From Candidatus Neomicrothrix sp. UBA2110 (GTDB taxonomy: Bacteria > Actinomycetota > Acidimicrobiia > Acidimicrobiales > Poriferisodalaceae): a stretch of DNA of 8,324 bases. The notes beneath the pieces were generated by a model. The model had not been told where the DNA came from, ran no database searches, and saw nothing but the letters and a program-made list of their open reading frames with translations. Shown here piece by piece: positions 6,440 through 8,324 of this stretch; position 1 is the first letter of the stretch, and every line of letters starts with the position of its first letter. The stretch covers positions 2,839 to 11,162 of the forward strand of contig DCYM01000178.1 of the NCBI GenBank assembly GCA_002331465.1, given 5' to 3'. The position numbers and the translations under genes were made by a program.

Positions 6440-6585
6440 TTGGGCGAACTTTCAAATGTTTGACGCTGAGGGGTCGGCGTCTTGGGTGGCCGCCTCGTGG
6501 CGACCTGGCGTCGCGTGGGGGACTGAAGTGAGAGTCCGCACCGCACTCAGTTGACAGGGTACTCGGGAGTTAGCCTTGGGCGGGT
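6440..6585 (-). other. Intergenic region with imperfect hairpin upstream of the helicase gene
   Basis: The longest non-coding gap in the window. It holds an inverted repeat, ACTGA (6522-6526) with TCAGT (6547-6551) and GTG (6528-6530) with CAC (6544-6546). This gives an eight-pair stem with one bulged base and a 13-nt loop. On the minus strand it lies 35 nt after the amidohydrolase stop and 83 nt before the helicase start. No run of T follows on the minus strand, so a Rho-independent terminator is unlikely. It may be a 5' leader structure of the helicase transcript or chance. I see no convincing -10/-35 pair for the helicase gene. Confidence 0.35.
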
Positions 6586-8049
6586 CTAGTGCTGTCTGTA
6601 TCGCAAGACACGCCCTGCTCCGATTTGAGTGTGGTGTCCCTCGTCAAAGGCGAGTTGGCCGTTAACCCACACGTTGTTGATACCCACCGATTCCCTTTTC
6701 GGGTCTTCGTAACTTGCGATGTCCAACACTAGTGAAGGGTCGAACAGCACTAAGTCCGCCCAGTTACCAACCGCGACTCGGCCTCGATCCTGAAGCCCAT
6801 GAACATCGCACGATAAAGAAGTCATCCGCCGCACGGCACTTTCGAGATCGAGCACGCCTTGTTCTCGAACGTAGCGGCCAAGGACACGTGGGAACGTTCC
6901 AAACAACCGGGGGTGGGGTCGTCCGGTTAGGTCAGGAATTCCGTCAGACCCAACCATGACCCGGTCGTGACGCAGGTTCGTCACCACATCACCTTCGTCC
7001 ATGACGTGTTGGATACAAATTGTTTGTTTGCCCTCTGGCGCAGTGAGGATGTGTTGAACCGTTTCAGATGCGCTCAGATCAAGCTCGCTCGCAATATCGA
7101 TGAGCATGCGACCTTCGTATTCCCGAAACGCCGGACAGGAGGCCAGTTGAATTGCTTGAGCAAGTTCGGGGTCCGGGTTGTTTATGTCGAAGTATTGGAC
7201 CATTGGACCGCTGCCCGCGGTATAGGGGTAGACGTCGAGAGTTACTCGTGCTCCCTGTGCCACTGCTGCATCCACTTTCGCCAATGATTCGGTGACTTTC
7301 CCCCAATTGCGTCGCCCCGCTGCTTTGTGGTGGCTGATCTGCACCGCGACGCCAGCTTCGGCGCCAATGTGAAGTGCTTCATCGACTGCTTCTAAAAGAT
7401 GATCGTTTTCGTTACGCATATGTGTCGCGTAGATTCCTCCAAACGGAGTTACAGCTTTGGCAAGTTCGAGAACCTCTTCTGTATCAGCCCACCGCCCCGG
7501 CCGGTAAATCAATCCGGTTGAGAATCCGCATGCTCCTTGTTGCATAGCTAATTCGACGTGCTCTTGCATGCGCGAAAGCTGGCGATCGTTGGGGGCGCCT
7601 CGCTCGCCTTTCATTTCCAAGGTCCGGATGGTGTTGTGACCGACAAGCATCATCGCGTTGACCGCTGGGTTTGACCCCTCGACCGCGTCGCGATAACCGT
7701 CCAAGTCACTCCAACTGGCCTCAACGCCTGAGAGGTCTAGGGTGTTTTCTCCCGTTATTGCTGGAATAGCTGAGAAACCGCAGTTCCCAACAACGACACT
7801 GGTGCAACCTTGGGACACTTTGAAGGTCATGTCCGGGTGTTGCACCAACGCCCCGTCATCGTGAGTATGTACATCCACGAAACCTGGTGCGAGAACTAGG
7901 TCGGTGGCATCGACTTCAAGGTCAGCGGAGGAACCAGATATTTCGCCGATCTCGGCGATATGCCCGTCTTCAATTGATACGTCGCCGACGAATCGCGGGG
8001 CGCCTGTCCCGTCGATGATGGTTGCGTTCCGGATGACGGTATCGGGCAT
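6586..8049 (-). CDS. N-acyl-D-amino-acid deacylase-type amidohydrolase
   Basis: A 487-aa metal-dependent amidohydrolase of the D-aminoacylase/dihydroorotase-like group. Known members hydrolyse N-acyl-D-amino acids to free D-amino acid and carboxylate. The N-terminal beta-sandwich part (1-55) begins VIRNATIIDGTGAPRFVGDV and leads into PGFVDVHTHDD with metal ligands His61 and His63. Further ligands are Cys90 in GNCG, His210 in ATHMRNE, His240 in QISHHK and the catalytic Asp369 in VGSDGIPD, matching the His/His/Cys/His/His/Asp set of D-aminoacylase in order and spacing. The C-terminus returns to the beta-sandwich (VGNWADLVLFDPSLV, 427-441, and INNVWVNGQLAF). The length is normal for the family. 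The ATG at 8049 has no Shine-Dalgarno. Exact substrate is uncertain; hydantoinase-like or other N-acyl amide substrates are possible. It is divergent from a GMC oxidoreductase. Confidence 0.88.
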   Translation of the reverse strand: MPDTVIRNATIIDGTGAPRFVGDVSIEDGHIAEIGEISGSSADLEVDATDLVLAPGFVDVHTHDDGALVQHPDMTFKVSQGCTSVVVGNCGFSAIPAITGENTLDLSGVEASWSDLDGYRDAVEGSNPAVNAMMLVGHNTIRTLEMKGERGAPNDRQLSRMQEHVELAMQQGACGFSTGLIYRPGRWADTEEVLELAKAVTPFGGIYATHMRNENDHLLEAVDEALHIGAEAGVAVQISHHKAAGRRNWGKVTESLAKVDAAVAQGARVTLDVYPYTAGSGPMVQYFDINNPDPELAQAIQLASCPAFREYEGRMLIDIASELDLSASETVQHILTAPEGKQTICIQHVMDEGDVVTNLRHDRVMVGSDGIPDLTGRPHPRLFGTFPRVLGRYVREQGVLDLESAVRRMTSLSCDVHGLQDRGRVAVGNWADLVLFDPSLVLDIASYEDPKRESVGINNVWVNGQLAFDEGHHTQIGAGRVLRYRQH

Positions 8050-8055
8050 CTCAGG

Positions 8056-8061
8056 AGCCTA
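8056..8061 (-). promoter_or_regulatory. Possible -10 of a leaderless amidohydrolase transcript
   Basis: On the minus strand TAGGCT is followed by six bases and then the ATG at 8049, the same geometry as at the two starts around 1398-1435. Only three of six bases match TATAAT and no good -35 is seen at 16-18 bp. No Shine-Dalgarno precedes the ATG. Confidence 0.3.
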
Positions 8062-8092
8062 GGTCACATCATCGACGGGCTCTCGGTGACTT
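8061..8092. repeat. Short inverted repeat in the divergent promoter region, possible operator
   Basis: AGGTCAC (8061-8067) and GTGACTT (8086-8092) are inverted copies matching at six of seven positions, with 18 bp between them, centred in the 63-bp gap between the amidohydrolase and the GMC oxidoreductase. Position and spacing (arm centres 25 bp apart) would suit a dimeric regulator controlling both genes. The arms are short, so chance is a real alternative. Confidence 0.3.
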
Positions 8093-8112
8093 CTGCTACT
8101 AGTTTCGTCCCG

Positions 8113-8324
8113 GTGGCTAACGAGGTGAATTACGAAGTAATTGTGGTGGGTGCAGGTGCATCGGGGTCACCGTTGGCCTCTCGTTTAAGCGAAGATCCCA
8201 ATCGGCAAGTGCTCTTACTTGAGGCTGGTCCGGATTATTCGTCGATAGCTGATACGCCCGTTGATCTTCGCAACGGTCATCACAACAGTGTCGTAGACCA
8301 CGATTGGGAACTTGAGTACTCCCC
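8113..8324 (+). CDS. GMC-family FAD-dependent oxidoreductase, N-terminal part
   Basis: The first 70 complete codons of a flavoprotein cut by the right edge. After a short leader the protein reads YEVIVVGAGASGSPLASRLS, the Rossmann dinucleotide-binding beta-alpha-beta with GxGxxG (GAGASG). VLLLEAGPDY follows, where the Glu binds the FAD ribose; this pair is the usual start of glucose-methanol-choline oxidoreductases, which oxidise alcohols or sugars. The HDWELEYSP segment near the edge also fits the family's region before the signature loop. The GTG at 8113 is chosen; GTG at 8086 or 8125 in the same frame are alternatives and no clear ribosome binding site decides. The substrate cannot be told from this part. 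Its divergence from the amidohydrolase over 63 bp hints at shared control and perhaps a shared catabolic role, which is inference. Confidence 0.88.
   Translation, partial: MANEVNYEVIVVGAGASGSPLASRLSEDPNRQVLLLEAGPDYSSIADTPVDLRNGHHNSVVDHDWELEYS

Noticed and set aside
6551..6556. Perfect TTGACA on the plus strand
   Set aside because: No TATAAT-like hexamer lies 16-18 bp downstream and no plus-strand gene follows; its first T also forms part of the hairpin arm.

Overview
This window reads as ordinary chromosome from a moderate-GC actinobacterium, most likely a member of the Acidimicrobiia. That placement is an inference. It rests on the style of MetX and of the Fpg-like glycosylase (Pro-Glu-Leu-Ile N-terminus, Cys/Asp/Cys/His zinc knuckle), on frequent GTG starts, and on promoter-like TANNNT hexamers lying 6 nt from start codons, which suggests leaderless transcription. 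I see no phage genes, transposase, CRISPR array or rRNA.

Left part (1-1435), all on the minus strand. It holds the 5' half of a tRNA-Gly(GCC) cut by the window edge, a 77-aa conserved-looking soluble hypothetical protein, a probable 106-aa single-pass membrane protein, and an Fpg/Nei-family DNA glycosylase. The last three lie head to tail with overlapping ends, so they look like one transcript reading leftward. A 38-bp divergent gap separates the glycosylase from the next gene.

Middle part (1436-6439). An aldo/keto reductase runs rightward and converges on a leftward group of three genes: a DEAD-box RNA helicase, a gamma-class (TaqI-like) N6-adenine DNA methyltransferase whose start overlaps the helicase end by 22 nt, and metX (homoserine O-acyltransferase) 47 bp further on with its own good ribosome binding site. 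No restriction endonuclease is visible beside the methyltransferase.

Right part (6440-8324). A leftward D-aminoacylase-type amidohydrolase with a complete metal-ligand set is divergent from the first part of a GMC-family flavin oxidoreductase, which runs off the right edge. The two share a 63-bp gap carrying a short inverted repeat.

There are no gene-free stretches over 300 bases; the longest gap is 146 bp (6440-6585). I do not see a clearly new biological system. The points most worth checking are the helicase-methyltransferase coupling with no nuclease partner, the overlapping small-protein genes behind fpg, and the very compact, apparently leaderless divergent promoters.
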